A stretch of 64,000 nucleotides of DNA from Sipunculus nudus (Eukaryota; Annelida; Sipuncula; Golfingiida; Sipunculidae). The DNA lies in the NCBI GenBank assembly GCA_026874595.1, contig CM049312.1, forward strand, positions 50,907,429-50,971,428, given 5' to 3'. Made by a program: the position numbers and the translations under genes. Below, piece after piece: positions 24,410 to 36,930 of the stretch (position 1 is its first letter; every line of letters begins with the position of its first letter). The notes below the pieces were generated by a model. The model ran no database searches. It was not told where the DNA came from and worked only from the letters and a program-made list of their open reading frames with translations.

Positions 24410-25602
24410 ACTGTGGTTGCCTTTATATCGGCGGGGCTGAATTTTCGCGGTTTTTATATTTTTAAAAGTTTCAAGGGGTTCCTTTTTCGCGCTCTGTCAT
24501 TGGTCTAGTAATATATTTTATTATCAAAAATAATTTCATTAACCGGCGATTTCATTATTATCTAGGTCTACTATTTCTTTGTCCGGATATCGCATGTTCG
24601 AACATTCACAGAAGGCTGAGCCGACGCCTACGGGAAGCATTGACCCCGCTGGCTGTAATTAGTTCAGGGCCGAGGCTCATTAAAACATACTCACGTGTTA
24701 TTAAGGTGTGTCGAGAAACCAACCTGTAACTACAAAAACGTATATTAAGTTTGTTTAGGGAAACTGTCTTGATAAGGGTATCTTACTCCTGTTAATTAAA
24801 AGTCGAGTCGTAATCACCTATTCATACAACAAGGGACGCCTGTAGGTAGCCCGCTTGTTTCAGTATCAAAGGCAGGGATGAGCCCAGAATAATTTGTGTG
24901 CCGTTTATGTTGCTAATTACTTCCATATAGTTTCTTACAGTTAAAATCTGGAGCAAACATAATATTCCACTGTTTTACGGCACTTTGGCCCCAAAATGAA
25001 CTGTGACCTTTCAAATATATTCAAATTCACGTCATCACTAGCCAATCATATATCGTTTGGCGAGTCATGATTTTACATAATTAGTCCTTTATACAGTTAC
25101 AAGGTGGCGCGACCCTAGCGGCTGCGTTCAAATTTTATTCATTAACATTATTAAATACGGCACAATGAGAAAGAGTACTTCTACTCAATATTCATTTTAA
25201 GCGGCATTGGATGTCATCTAACTTGGCACACATACACGTAATTTTAAATTTTACTGCCCAGCGGGCACTGACACTTTCCAGTCATGTGCCGGGGGACAGG
25301 AAGAACTGCCGGGCGCATTTGCAAAGGGTCACGGTTTTTGCATCAAAGCCAACCGATATTATTTTAAATGGGCCCTGTCATTCTCCCTGAATCATTAAAC
25401 GTATATTCACCAGGCTCGTTGAACATCACTACGTAGCAGAAGATAAATCTCAACTGTCGCAAACTATCGGCAGCTTCTGGAATTAATGATCATGGTCTGG
25501 TATATAAGCATTTAAAACTGCGTGGATTCAATTTCGCGGTCAGAGAGCCACCGCGAATATCGCGAATTTGAAACCACCGCAAATAAGAAGACAACCGTAG
25601 TA
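24410..25602. mobile_element. Candidate TIR element, ~1.2 kb
   Basis: The left end TACTGTGGTTGCC and the reverse complement of the right end, TACTACGGTTGTC, match imperfectly. Both are followed by 'gcggggctgaattttcgcgg' / 'gcggtggtttcaaattcgcg' type sequence. The interior is non-coding. The boundaries rest on these imperfect ends only. Confidence 0.45.
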
Positions 25603-26749
25603 GTCACATTGTCTCAGAAGACTGTTAGTTAATTAGGTGGTCAATTAATAAATAATTTAAGATAATAAGAAAAAAAGACAATTTAGATAATTAAGAAAAT
25701 AGATGATCAAAAGGAGAGAGGGAAAAAAAAAGGAAAAAAAGGATAGATAAAATAAAAAAAAATAGCAAACAAGAAGAGAAATTAATAATTGAATAAATAA
25801 ATAAATATTTTTTTAATAATAATATATTAATTAATTAATAATTGAATTAATGTCTGCTCTGAAGATTAGAATGACAGTTTGGTAAGCTCCCTCTTAAATT
25901 GTACTAGGAGGGTACCCATTCTGCAATTGCCGGCAAAGAATTCCAAGCAAGAATGGTAAGGGGAGATGAACCTAAAAATATAAGTTCTTGGACAAAATTG
26001 GGGGAATCTTTTGGAATGATTTATTTTAGTCCTGGCTGTACTTGAGAGCAGGTACGTGCCTGGGGGATGTCTATCATGTGGTTGACCATTTTATAAAACA
26101 TGGTTAATTGAGCTTTGGTTGCCCTGCATTCTTGGTTTCCCACATGGAACTGGACAGCATAACTGTGACATAACATGTGTAATCGTAGGTTTTGGTGACA
26201 TATCTGGTCGTTCTCCTCTACACTACCTCTGTCTTCTTCATCTTATCCCCTGACAGGGGACTATATGTGTCTTAAGCATAATCATATTCTAAGCATATTT
26301 ATTTAAATTGCGCAACATTTTCAGTAATAAAACTGCTGAAAACGAATTACGGCTTATTGAAAGATGACACAATATGAGATAAACTAAAAAAAATAGACAT
26401 ATAAGTAAGCACATGCAAACATAATTTTTTTTAACTTTGATTTGAAGCATTGGAGGGAGTCAGCATCTCTGATACTGCATGGCAGGTAACTTACTAGTAT
26501 TCCACTTAGATGGTGAAGCACATGCAAACGTTGGATCGCCATATGAAAAGTTACGTGACTTAGCCTGCACGAGAACAGTACCGGATCCGGATTTCAGAGT
26601 AAGACTAGGCTGTTGAATATATTTTTATTCGGAAATGTATTAAGGAGCGATGATGTTTATGGCACGACAGGTGAAGGTCAAACTTTTATATAAGATCCTC
26701 GTTTTATTGGAAACAAATGTAGAGACTGTCGCACTGGAGTAATAAGATA
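25603..26749. other. Intergenic, A/T-rich low complexity
   Basis: Bases 25640-25850 are purine/AT-rich low-complexity sequence with 'aattaattaat' runs. The remainder may be untranslated sequence of neighbouring LINE remnants. No coding sequence is recognised. Confidence 0.35.
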
Positions 26750-27865
26750 AGGTAACATTAAAAATAAGATAACATTTATTAGCCTTCAGTTCCAGGTATT
26801 AGTTGTTGACTTGCAATTCATAACATAAAATTAATAAATACATAAAAATAACACAGAACGTATTTGACTATGCATGTAAAAATAAGCATGTAAAAAATGT
26901 AAAACATAATTCTGCAGGTAAAACACATAATTCAAAACATTAAATATCTAGAAAGTTGTGAGTTAAAAAGTTTAATACTGTATGGCACAAGGAATTTTTT
27001 AAAGCGAGTAGTTCTGCAGAATGTTACATCTAAGCGTTTACCTGAAGGAAAAAAACTGAACTCGTTCATGACCTTTGATATAAAGGCCATTGATTTGGTT
27101 TCACAGAATTCCTGGTGTGTGGCAAGAGAGGTACTAGTTATTCTACAACTTCCCTTCCTGGTATTATTTAGCTGTTTCTTTAACCTATCAGAAATATACG
27201 TAAACCAGCACTCCAGTGCATAAGTTAGGACACTTTAAATTACTGAATTATAAAACATGGAAATAATGGTTTTTATCAATATTTAGCTTTCTTGGATAAT
27301 AAAGGTAACATAACCTTTTGTTTGCTTTCATGGGTTGATTCAACACGTTCTGTCCAATTCAGATTTCTATCAATAGTACATCCTAAGTATTTATAATTTT
27401 CTACAATATCTACATCTTCATTTTTGAATTTGTACTGGGGTAATAACAGAATTTTATCTCCTTAAATCAAAGACAATTTTTTTAGTCTTCTTAACATTTA
27501 ATTGACGGTAGTGTTCCTCACACCAACCAGTCACATATTGAAGGGTTTTCCTGTAGAGTGATTCATCATTCTTGTGTATCAGACCTAGAATGATTGTGTC
27601 ATCTGCATATTTGATAATTTTACAAATTGAAAGGCTCACAAACAAATTATATGTATATATAGGATAAAAGAACGGCTGACAGAACGCAGCCTTGTTAGGC
27701 ACCAGTATTTATGATAATATCAAAAGAAATGTTTTTGCTTGTTCTGACATGTTGTCTTCTATCTGAGAGAAATTCTAGAATCCAAAATCAGGAAGGAGGA
27801 ATGCTATACCCAGGGAGCTGGTTGATCATGATGTGCGGCTGTATTGTATTGAAGGCTGAAATCTG
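26750..27865 (-). mobile_element. Rex1-like LINE, degraded 3' half
   Basis: Minus-strand conceptual pieces in several frames follow reverse-transcriptase order: a D.S.AFNTIQPH-like motif near 27850, a GA.QGCVLS-like motif near 27690, then IIKYADDTIILGLI and LNVKKTKKIVFDLRR (27454-27640). The C-terminal region, with 'FFPSGKRLD' and 'CRTTRFKKF', lies near 27030. This order and these motifs are those of Rex1/CR1-type elements. Stops and frameshifts are numerous, so it is dead. It is joined directly to a different LINE on its right. Confidence 0.75.
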
Positions 27866-28645
27866 TTTGCCTTTGTAACGAGATGTGCCGCAATGAATGC
27901 GTTGTAAACTATCCAACTTCATAGAGGCCATATAAGATGGAATTGGGGTAGTCCAACCGTGATGAGGTTAGGGCATGAACTGCAAACTCTGCCGCTTCCT
28001 GCGTCAGATACTTTAAAGTCTTACCATTGTCCCACAAGTGAAAGTTTGCAGTTTTACAAATAGATGTAATATGTTGGTCTAAACGTTGTGTTGAACCTAA
28101 GATGATCCAAGATTCCGCACTGATTCGCTAGGTTTCATGACAGTTCATACAAGACGTAGTGGAAGGGTATTATTTCTTCCCAAATTCGAAGGGCTTCCAA
28201 TGAGCAGGTATACTCAGATTTTCTGGGTTTAATTTGAGCATAATGGAGCATATCCAGTTATTTACATCCTTAATATACTCCCTAATAAGTTTCATTAATA
28301 TTAATCCTTTCTTGAGGACAAAGGACAAATAGAGCATCGTCCGCATATTAATGAAAAAATACCTTGGTTTCTGGGTAAATCGGCCAGAGTTAGCATGTAA
28401 ATGGTGAAGAACAGGGGTCCCAGAACTGAACCCTGAGGGACACCATAAGTCAAGTGACGGATGTCGGACATTTGGCCCTCGATGGTAATAACTTTGGATC
28501 GTATATGCAGCTATGAACGAAACCATTCTAACTGTGAGCCCATGATATTATAAGATGCATTCCTTGCAACAAGCGTCCATGATCAATGGTGTCAAAGGCG
28601 GCACCGAGATCCAGTAAGACTAAGATAGTCACTCTGCCGATCGAC
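27866..28645 (-). mobile_element. CR1/L2-like LINE reverse-transcriptase fragment
   Basis: Minus-strand pieces read LLDLGAAFDTIDH near 28600, then GSQLEWFRS, GVPQGSVLGPLFFTIYM near 28430, and a YADDALF-like motif near 28345. These are the conserved blocks of CR1/L2-group reverse transcriptases. Frames are broken and both ends abut other LINE fragments. Confidence 0.72.
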
Positions 28646-30005
28646 TGCCCTTGGTATGTTATTTGTAACACGAAGGATGGCTGAGCCTGTCATTGTATAT
28701 GCCGTGGTCTGTAAACCGGTTCATATAGATTATTTGTTTATCTTCGCTTGCTACCTTTTGTTTGCGTTGGAGGAAACCAAAAATGCTATTTGCTTTCTTT
28801 GTGATGCGGAGATATTTTTACTCCACTTTAAGCCCTTGGTAATGTTCATTCCATGACACTTGGCATCAGATGTTTGGTCAACCTAGTGGCACTTCAGTTG
28901 GTACCTAAACGTGATAGGGTTCCTGAATCTTGTGCAGGACAAGGTACGGGAATTCCACGGGTGGACCTCCATATCCCATCTCAGCTCCCACTTGGACAAT
29001 TTGTTGAGGTCCTCTTGCAAATGATGACCATTCCTATGGTCCCATATTTCTCTGCAGACCTACTAAAGATTGTAAATGAAATTCACAAAAAGGAGGAGCC
29101 TCAAAACAGTACCATGTGTACACCGAACTGATGCATTGTTGGATTTGGTTCCACAAAGCACTACCTGCTGGGAATGCACTGATCCATGCATGTGTCGATA
29201 TTTGTATTCCATAATGTTAAGGCTTCCGAATGAGACACTCACGGGTCACCTTGTCGAAGACCCTTAAAAACTGAGATGTCGCGTGATGTTACTTGCTGTG
29301 TTTAGGTCCTGGATTTAACTGCAAAAACTGTTGAGTGAGACTGGCCTGTAGTTTAAGGAATGTTCCTGTCTCATTCCTTAACGACGGATGTTATGATGAC
29401 ATAACTCTAGTCATCAGGAACATAACCTCATACAGACTCTTGGTTAAAATTCGATGTTTTCACTTATATAACCCATAGCAGGGATGGGTGCCCCAGACGG
29501 AGATGGTACATTCCGCAAATCTTCTTTGGTGAATACAGACTGTTGCTTGGTATTAAAAATGGCGGCCTAAATTACCTGTCGCTGCTGAATGTAGTCCCCC
29601 AGGCGTCTCAGAGGGGTGATGCCGTGTTATCCATTCTTAATGACTTGATGTAAATTCAGAATCTCCTCTGGTTGGTACTACTACTGTCCACAGAATCACT
29701 TTCTCCTGGAGGGTCAATCAAGTTGTTAATGTAGCCCCAGTAGTTCTGTCGTTTCTCTGTCTTCACTTGGCTTTGGCTTTGGTGTATCTCTCCCTTGTCG
29801 TTGACTTGAGAAGTACGAAAAGTCTTAAAAGTTTTTTCTTTTTGTTCTAAATATGGGGTGTTAACCAGGGTTTAGCATGTACATTACTTCGTATCAGTCT
29901 AGTTAGAGTGTGTTCATGAATGAGAGCATTCAGATAGGACTTAACTTCTCCAAGAGATTATTCGAACCAAGACAACCAGCCCTTCAATGATGTTGTATTT
30001 ATATC
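28646..30005 (-). mobile_element. CR1-like LINE fragment
   Basis: Minus-strand pieces include NYWGYINNLI and FW.YIKSLRMDN near 29700-29750, QSVFTKEDL near 29530, a FDKV..HYGI.T..WI..FL region near 29180-29270, and LQQIVQ.GAEMDMEVHPWNS near 28980. A final 'SWNEHYQGLK' like block lies near 28840, with ANSIFGFLQRKQK next to it. This is the usual linker-RT-thumb order of invertebrate CR1-like elements. It is full of stops and lacks catalytic integrity. Confidence 0.68.
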
Positions 30006-30008
30006 ATC

Positions 30009-30480
30009 CTAAACAGCCCATTATCTTAACATTAGGATACATGTGATGAATTAGCACTAAAGAATACATGTTGTGATCTCACGACCCAGACTGAAACTCC
30101 CGTCTCTGTGATAACGAGTCATTTCCTGTATCGCGTACAAGTTTGCTGCGTCCAGTTACCCGTGCGAGCCATTCTTGTATTCATGCGGTTAGAAATTCAA
30201 GAAACATGCGGAGGGATTCACCAATATGCTGAAATAAAACGAAATTTTTCTCACTCGTGTTAAGTGTTGTTAGAAAGTATACTTAAAATGCAAACGATTG
30301 GTCTGATTTTGTCAATTGACAGCGTACTTGAAGGCAATGAGGCGATGTCAGAAATGAAGAAAATATTTGCATCCTCATAGAGCCTTCAATTGCGTTCCTC
30401 CCTGAAGGATGTTACGGCACTCTGACAGCCAGTACGCTGGTTGTAGACTCTCTAATGTCAGAGGGCCGAAATGGCGCTAG
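30009..30480 (+). repeat. Dispersed repeat, ~470 bp, shared with 58738-59195
   Basis: It runs in parallel with 58738-59195 over its whole length and in the same orientation. Shared landmarks include 'ttgcatcctcatag', 'gtcagagggcc' and 'atatggcgctag'-like ends, with perhaps three quarters of positions alike by eye. It is non-coding and the class is unknown. Confidence 0.65.
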
Positions 30481-33410
30481 GGGAGGTTTTGGTTTGCGGG
30501 CAATGACCTCCGTATTCATGTTGTTGACGGTCCAGGAAAATCTCTTCAACAGTTGATATTTGTTAAAGAGAGTGTTGGTGATGAGAGTATTGGTTCATGG
30601 AGCAACAGAGCTAGACGATTTATTAGCCGTTATTGTTTAACTTGCCTGTCCTTGATGTTCGATGGATCCGCGGTCAGGTATCACGCTGATAACCGACCCT
30701 GACGTTGACATCGCCAAATAAGATGTCCACAGTTCCAGGAAGCCGAACAACTTGGTCACAATACTGGTTTTATAACTGTCCCTAAGCATAAGGGTACGTG
30801 TTGGGGCATATGTCAGAGTTTACATGAAGACTCAGCAACTGATCTGTGCCCTTTGTTGAGGATTCTGTCATGGGCAGCAGACATGTTTTACTGTGAAGTC
30901 CACTCTCATGTTCTCTCCTGCAATACAAGTCCTTACCTCATTGCCCTCTTCTCATGGAGGACTCTTCCATCTAAAAGCCTTGTCTCCTGACAATATTGAC
31001 ATCTGGAAATTAAACAAGACCCGCAAATATTTCAGAGACCTGCTGTATTTTATTTGTGAGGCCAGCCATCACAGACATGCTGTTCTAGCTTGCAACAAGA
31101 AGTGCTGGCGATTCTTTCTGTTGCGAGTGTTCTCTGGTGCACTATTTTATAAGCAGGCGGTACCTGATCAGTGGAGGGCGATGTCTCCTCCTACCGTCAG
31201 AGACAACCCGTGTCGTCTTTCTCTTCGCAAGTCGAGATCAGGCTTACAACTTGTTGTAGTTTGCTTTCTAATTCGGGGGGGGGGGGGGGGGGGGGGATTC
31301 GGATGGGAGAGAGTGTACTTGCACAATTTAAATAAATAAAACAACACAGTCTAACTGAAATATAAATTAGATTCTTAACCTCCAGATAATCAAACTGCAA
31401 TATTTCTGCTTAGGTTATACATGAAATTAAAATATACATACCCAGCTAAAAAGAATGACTGCTGTTCAAAGTCGGTGGCCACACCAGGTAGCAGACACAA
31501 TCCAAACCGACCCTGGTATTGAGGTTCCCAGGAGCTGGGGTCAGCACTTGGGCTGACATCTACCTTGAAGAGCTGACATCCAAGAGAACTCAAACCCTCA
31601 TGGTCACCAGTTTTGATGCAAAGCGGGCGGAGTCACTAGCCGCCTGTGATTGGCTGATAGCCTTTGGTCAGTTGATTGACAACTGAACCTTTATACAACA
31701 GCCATTGACAGAAGACAGCACGGAAGTTACACCGTAACTGCTGTCTCCCGTGTTGTTTCTTTACCTAGGCACGAAGATGACGTGTATTCTCCATGGCGCA
31801 AGAAGCCTATGCAGAGGTACATGGACTTTTGGGTTGCCCATGCGTGAAACACGCTGATGGACTCTACCAGAAAGGTCATGGAAGTTGCCGGAAAGCCTTG
31901 TAGTCTTTGTCTATCCGCCAACGGGGCTCCACTCCGAATTTCTGTCAGGGATGACCACCTTGGCCTCTTTCCTCTCCAAAGGCAGTGGAACTATTTACCC
32001 ATACCTGGAAGTCTGTTACACGTGAAGGCGTCTCCACACACTGGTGGCACTGTTGTGCCACATGTCTTGGGAATACCGTTTATCTGAGTTCCTTTCAGAT
32101 CCTTGCTGAGACGATGCTCAGTCTCTGGGTGTCGAGACAAGACGGCACACTGAGAGAGGCTTACGCATTGTACTGGCAGAGAAAACCTACTCCGCCTTCT
32201 TTTCACAATGATTTAGCAAGCGGCGGAGAAGAAAGTAAATTACATCAATAGACCAATAAACAAACAGAGTATTCTACAAAACAATTCATCTGATTTGTTT
32301 TAGTGAATGTGTCTGATTCTTCTTATGTTTGGTCCTTCTGAGTCAAATGCCAGTTAATAGGGCATACCTAACTGACTAACTAACTAACTAAATATATGTA
32401 TATATTTGTTTTAAATATATATATATGTATTTATATATTTGCATCTTACGGTGTCATATTTACGGGAACCGACTCACTTGGTCGCTCATTTTTTTTTTTT
32501 TTTTGCTCAGATTTGATTTGGGTTTTTTTTCTTCAAAATTTTAAACTATTTCTTCAGTTTTTATTTCATTTAATCTACACTGAACATGATGCACGACATA
32601 AGGCATCTCTCAAATCAACTACATTGAAAATTAAGATACACCATATTATTAACGCTGTACATACATATAAGCTGAGCTCTCATTTCTAGTGAACCTGACT
32701 GACTGAAGATGTTTTAGCTTTATCGAGCAGCTACAGGTAACTGTAGTCAAGACTTAAGCCCTGCGCGCTCCTTAAGCGTAATTTGGAATGAGCCAATGGA
32801 CGTTATGTCATCAAGCCAAGCAGGAAGCCGCTTAAGACCGCCACCGATTTACCCATACTGGTGACTGAGGAAAGCTACAGTACCCACACCCACAGAGCCC
32901 CGAGCAGACCACGCACCGGCACCGGCCCCAGCAGCAGGGACCATCCGATCCAGAGAGCTGAACTCGATCATAAAGACTCTAACGAGCGATCGCTATTTTC
33001 GTCATAGGCATTTTAGCAAATCTCTAAGCCTTTGCTTTGGCGTGTTGGCGTATGTCTTTATATCTACCAACTCTCCCTCATTTTGCTGAATTATTCCATT
33101 TTCATGTTGTTCATTCCTTCGTGATTCCCTCATTGGGTGAGAAAAAAGCTGCACCATTGTTATATATGCATAACTATTTTTATGCATAACTAAGTACGGG
33201 TTGAAGACATCGGTTGGCTATTTGGAAGACCGGTTGTTTCGGTTCTTGTTCACCTACCGCGTAACGCCACAATAAACCACAGGAGAGCCACCGGCTGAAC
33301 TGTTGTGTAAATGAAGGCCAAGAACACGCCTTGACCTCATCTTACCATCTACCCAAAACCGAGTGCTGGACTAGTAAGGATGCTGTGTAAGCAAGCATAA
33401 TTCTAATGCA
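30481..33410. other. Intergenic, unassigned, partly coding-like
   Basis: An open frame of 148 codons spans 30893-31339 on the plus strand; its last part is a poly-glycine artefact of the 22-G run at 31275-31296. Several overlapping frames at 31780-32240 look protein-like but match nothing I know. GC-box-like (gcgggcgg), inverted CCAAT (gattggctg), TATA-like (tttatacaa) and ETS-like (cggaagt) motifs cluster at ~31620-31735. The region may be a remnant of an unrecognised retroelement or gene. AT and pyrimidine tracts lie at 32390-32530. Confidence 0.3.
31445..31622 (-). other. Possible exon or coding relic, unrecognised
   Basis: The minus strand is open as SKTGDHEGLSSLGCQLFKVD, then VSPSADPSSWEPQYQGRFGL and CLLPGVATDFEQQSFFL. 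Composition is protein-like, with well-spaced W, C, G and P, and unlike the repeats around it. A GT follows 'cttcaag' internally (ttcaag|gtagat), so an exon could also end there. I cannot assign a family, and no partner exon was found nearby. Confidence 0.3.
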
Positions 33411-33600
33411 GTGGACCGCATATTCCATGCTGGGGACCCAGTGTGGGTTTTGAACTTTCAAGGTATGCCAAAATGGCTACCAGGCGTCATTGAACTTAGA
33501 CTAGGCCTCGTGACATTCAGTGTAAAACTGGCACCGACACCAGTCGCCTCACCTGGTCGAACCACCAAACCTGATCTTGAAGGCGGAAGCGAAGGACATA
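33411..33600 (+). pseudogene. Possible gypsy-type integrase C-terminal relic
   Basis: The plus strand reads MDRIFHAGDPVWVLNFQGMP, then KWLPGVIELRLGLVTFSVKL. The F..GD.VW..NF...KWLPG.I..RLG.V...V pattern is the GPY/F module at the end of Ty3/gypsy integrases. No upstream protease, RT or integrase core is recognisable and no LTR pair was established, so this is at most a fragment. Confidence 0.5.
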
Positions 33601-34259
33601 TATTCCTCGAATTTGATTGTTTCATTTGTTTTATTCTACAGTTACTTCAATTTAAAATATTGCAACTGGTAAACCTGATAGACATTTGGCTTAAAGGACT
33701 GTAAAACTATATATACTTGCTCTCTAAAGGTATGAGGATATGTTATATATGCATAATTATTTATATTATATAAGACTCACAAGTCCCTTACCCGTTCCAA
33801 CAAAACCATGCGTATGAAACCACACACCCACGACTGCGCATGATCAGAGCCATATTGTAGATTCTTGTAGTTCCGACTGGATAAACGGGTTGTTGCCTCC
33901 ATGAGATCTCATCGTTTTTATCAAAACTGTATAGTCGTTATTGGGTCCACTTCCTCAATACATGACAACCTTGAAATGGAAGCACCGGAACAAAAATAAC
34001 ATACATTTTGAGCGTTAACCTATAGGCTGACCCTATAAAATTTGTTCCTGCTTACATGGCCAATCCTTAATTTCATAGCGACCCCAATACAACATCGATT
34101 AGTTAATGTCGATGCCCATCAATGTTCTTGCTGATCATAATATATGCCATGTAATGGGATAGGATTTGTGTGTGGTGCGACCTGTGTTTAGAGTGACTTG
34201 GTTTACTCCTTTGTGGAGTAATTGCAATATTTAAAACGTCTTTGGTAACTCTCGGCTCC
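33601..34259. other. Intergenic, nothing firmly recognised
   Basis: 'gttatatatgcataa' occurs at both ~33158 and ~33741. It could mark ends of a decayed LTR linked to the integrase relic, but the match is too short to call. Confidence 0.3.
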
Positions 34260-34970
34260 TCATGTTCGAGAAATCTATTCAAGATGGATGGACATGCAAC
34301 ATTTCAGGCCGTTACGTTGTACAACTCCTGAGATTTGTGCGATGTTTACTAAAACAGATCTACAGGTAGACGAAAGATAAAATTGATTGTAAGTGGCACC
34401 ATCAGCCTTGTACACAAAATAGACCATTTAAAGACATATTGGCATGCAAATTTTCAGGCTGGTTCATTGAACCGCCCCTGAGAAAAAGGCACCAATGTAA
34501 TTTACACAAACGGGAAGGTAGCTGGCTGAACTGTCTGACCTACGACAAAGCTATCCAAAATGGATGGAGATGCCAAATTTCAGATCAATCTACTGAATCA
34601 CTCCTGAAATATGAATGATTTTCACTCAATGCAAACGCACAGACGTCAGGGGGAAAACGACTGCAGATGGCACCACTGGTTCTGAGTACGAGACGGAGGT
34701 ATCCAAATCAATGGATGTGCAGAATTTCAGCTCTTGAATCACTGCTTAGATATGACATATAATCACTAAGATGCACAGGTGAACACTGCAGGAAAAAGGA
34801 GTGCAGCTGGCGCACCCAATCTTTGTTAGGCACGAGTTCATCTGTGACCCAGTAATTATGCTGGGTTTCAGAAATTTTTGTACAAGGGTCCCAAAGGTCT
34901 CAGAGTTGTTCGTCATAGGCGGAACCTGGATGAAAACATAGTATCCGCCAAACTCTGTTTTAGCGATACA
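34260..34970 (+). mobile_element. GGTGGCGCCACC element copy 5 (old)
   Basis: Diverged tandem units have the family phrases ('catgcaaattttcaggctg', 'gcaccatcagccttgta'). They are followed by the conserved tail ('aggcggaacctgg') and a damaged terminal hairpin GTATCCGCCAAACTCTGTTTTAGCGATACA. The palindromes have largely decayed and the 5' end is not definable. Confidence 0.6.
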
Positions 34971-35500
34971 ATAACCGGACCGTCCGCCCGGGGGCAGCTC
35001 TCCAAAACCGAGGAATTTCAGATAAAAAGTAAAATGTTTGGATAAAGTGGAGAATAAAAGTGCTTTCTTCTCAGTTATTTATAGAAATCTGAAAAAAATG
35101 CTTCAATTCAAGGCTAGACTTATGTTAATTGTTAAAGTATGGTTTTAATCTTATTTCCTAAGTAAAATTCTGTTTAGATTTGGTGAAAGATTGCTATCAT
35201 TTATTTACAAAATAATCAGGTCATATTAGCAAGCTATCAGCAGATGAAAACCAGCAGATACAATTGGAATTCATGCAGTGCAGTACAGGTGTAAAACGTG
35301 TATTTTAATGTGACTATTGTAAGAACACCAGGACACATACAGGGGTCATTTTAGGTAGGGTCAGGCCTTTTAAAGATTTCGATGGATCAGTGGAAATCCA
35401 TTATACATAAATAAAGTGCTTCTCCTTGATTACCTCTTGCAAATTCTTTTCATCTTTGTTTGCAAGATGCCGACCAAATGTGCATGCCACTGAAAAGGGT
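34971..35500. other. Intergenic, nothing recognised
   Basis: No open frame, RNA or repeat is recognised between the tail of the repeat element and the hAT relic. Confidence 0.3.
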
Positions 35501-35579
35501 TATAGAAACGTGCACAGAGCTGATAAGGCTGAAAAAGTTCACCAAAACTAGCCACTTTATTTGACCAAAAGAAAAAGGA

Positions 35580-36475
35580 ACTATTAGATGATGCCCCTGA
35601 TATCAAACCCCTCTTACCACCCAAATGAATAGTCAGAACTGCAGCCATCGAAGCTGTTTTGCCAAATTATATGACCATCCATGTAACTCTGGATTAAATT
35701 CATGCAACTGCTAGTGATAAATATCGGTATCAAGCTCGCGGCACTGCAGATGATATATGTGCCAGTTTTGCACATACTTTGGTTTAAGTCTTGCACAGAT
35801 GCTCTTTGGCGACACTGAAAAGCTATCTACTTCCTTGCAATACAAAAGTACGACACTAAAAGAAGGCCAACAGTATGCATCCCTAACGAAACAGTATCTT
35901 GCAAGAGTAGAAGTGTTTCTGAGTTTAATTCATTCTTTCAACGCATACAGAAAGCCAGAAACGGTTGACAATCCAAAGCTTCAAAGGTACCGAATGGCTT
36001 CCAAAGAATACTTCCAATGGATGATCAGAGCCTGCTGAACTCAGTCATGTAGAAGATTTCAATATTTTGAGGCAATCCACATGATTCGGGGGAACAAGAA
36101 GGGCTGAAAGTTGTACATGATTTGGAAAGCTTTCTTCTTAGTATGGCTAACAACTCGGTTGTTTCTGACGAGATCGTCATTCCTGACACAGTCGGTCAAT
36201 TATTCAGTGATAAACACATGCGTGTCAGCAAACTCAAACAAGAGCTACATCAATTACTAGACCTTGTTTTGGAACGAAAAACAAACAGTGCAGAGTTTAG
36301 AGGTCTGAAAAAGATCACATTTGTTCGCACATGCACTTGACAAACTTCTCGCATCAGCACCAAACTTATGTAAAATCTGCAGTGAACTGGATACACTTTT
36401 ACAGCTATATTTACAATTCTAGTTACCACCGCTACCGCAAAGAGATCGTTCTCTAGTTCGATGTCCACAATGACT
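35580..36475 (+). pseudogene. hAT-superfamily transposase relic (ZMYM1/TTF-type)
   Basis: Plus-strand pieces in shifting frames follow the C-terminal half of hAT/TTF-type zinc-finger transposases: IVRTAAIEAVLPNY (35632-35673), FGLSLAQMLFGDTEKLSTSL (35781 on), then a helical middle. The dimerisation motif VTTATAKRSFSS lies at ~36423-36460; the family form is P.TTATAERSFSALR. In-frame stops and at least two frameshifts break it. The N-terminal zinc finger and the first catalytic Asp region are not recognisable. It is a dead copy, and the terminal inverted repeats were not found. Confidence 0.75.
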
Positions 36476-36489
36476 TAAGAGAGGGATGA

Positions 36490-36930
36490 ACGATAAGAAA
36501 AGACACGATACGATACGATATCATTTATTGCCAATCAGGAATTTAGTGTAAAGAAACTGATATGTGGCACAACTAAGACAATAATAATAGTAATAATAAT
36601 AATAATAATAATATGTAAAAAGCATGTGATAAACCACTAGAAAAAAAAATATTTTACATTACATATGCTTATGGAACAAATGCACTGCACTGGGCATGAA
36701 TGAGTCCCTGAAGCGATTTGTTTTGCACATGAGGGACTGTATACGTCTTCAAGATTCCAACCTTCTGATTGTTCGACTCAACGGATGCTGACTTCTCATC
36801 ATGGTTTTAAACTTACTCAGTACCTGTAGACAATATCGGTACATTCTTTCAAAGTTTTCTAAGTCTGTACCAATAATACGTTCTGCAGTTTTCTTCGTTC
36901 TTTCCAATTTTTCTTTGTTAGTGTCGTGGC
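36490..36930 (-). mobile_element. Rex1-like LINE 3' terminus
   Basis: On the minus strand the C-terminal tail of the RT protein is visible (KTAERIIGTDLENFERMY, then HPLSRTIRRLESRRIQSLMC and a TNRFRDSFMPSAVHLF-like end). A short 3' UTR follows, with a (TAT)n-like tract and a terminal (CGATA)n tail at ~36500-36522. The element is severely 5' truncated. It lies just 3' of the hAT relic. Confidence 0.65.

Noticed and set aside
31261-31339. Glycine-rich C-terminus of the 30893 open frame
   Set aside because: It is a homopolymeric G run, likely variable in length and possibly a sequencing artefact; the open frame beyond it is not credible.
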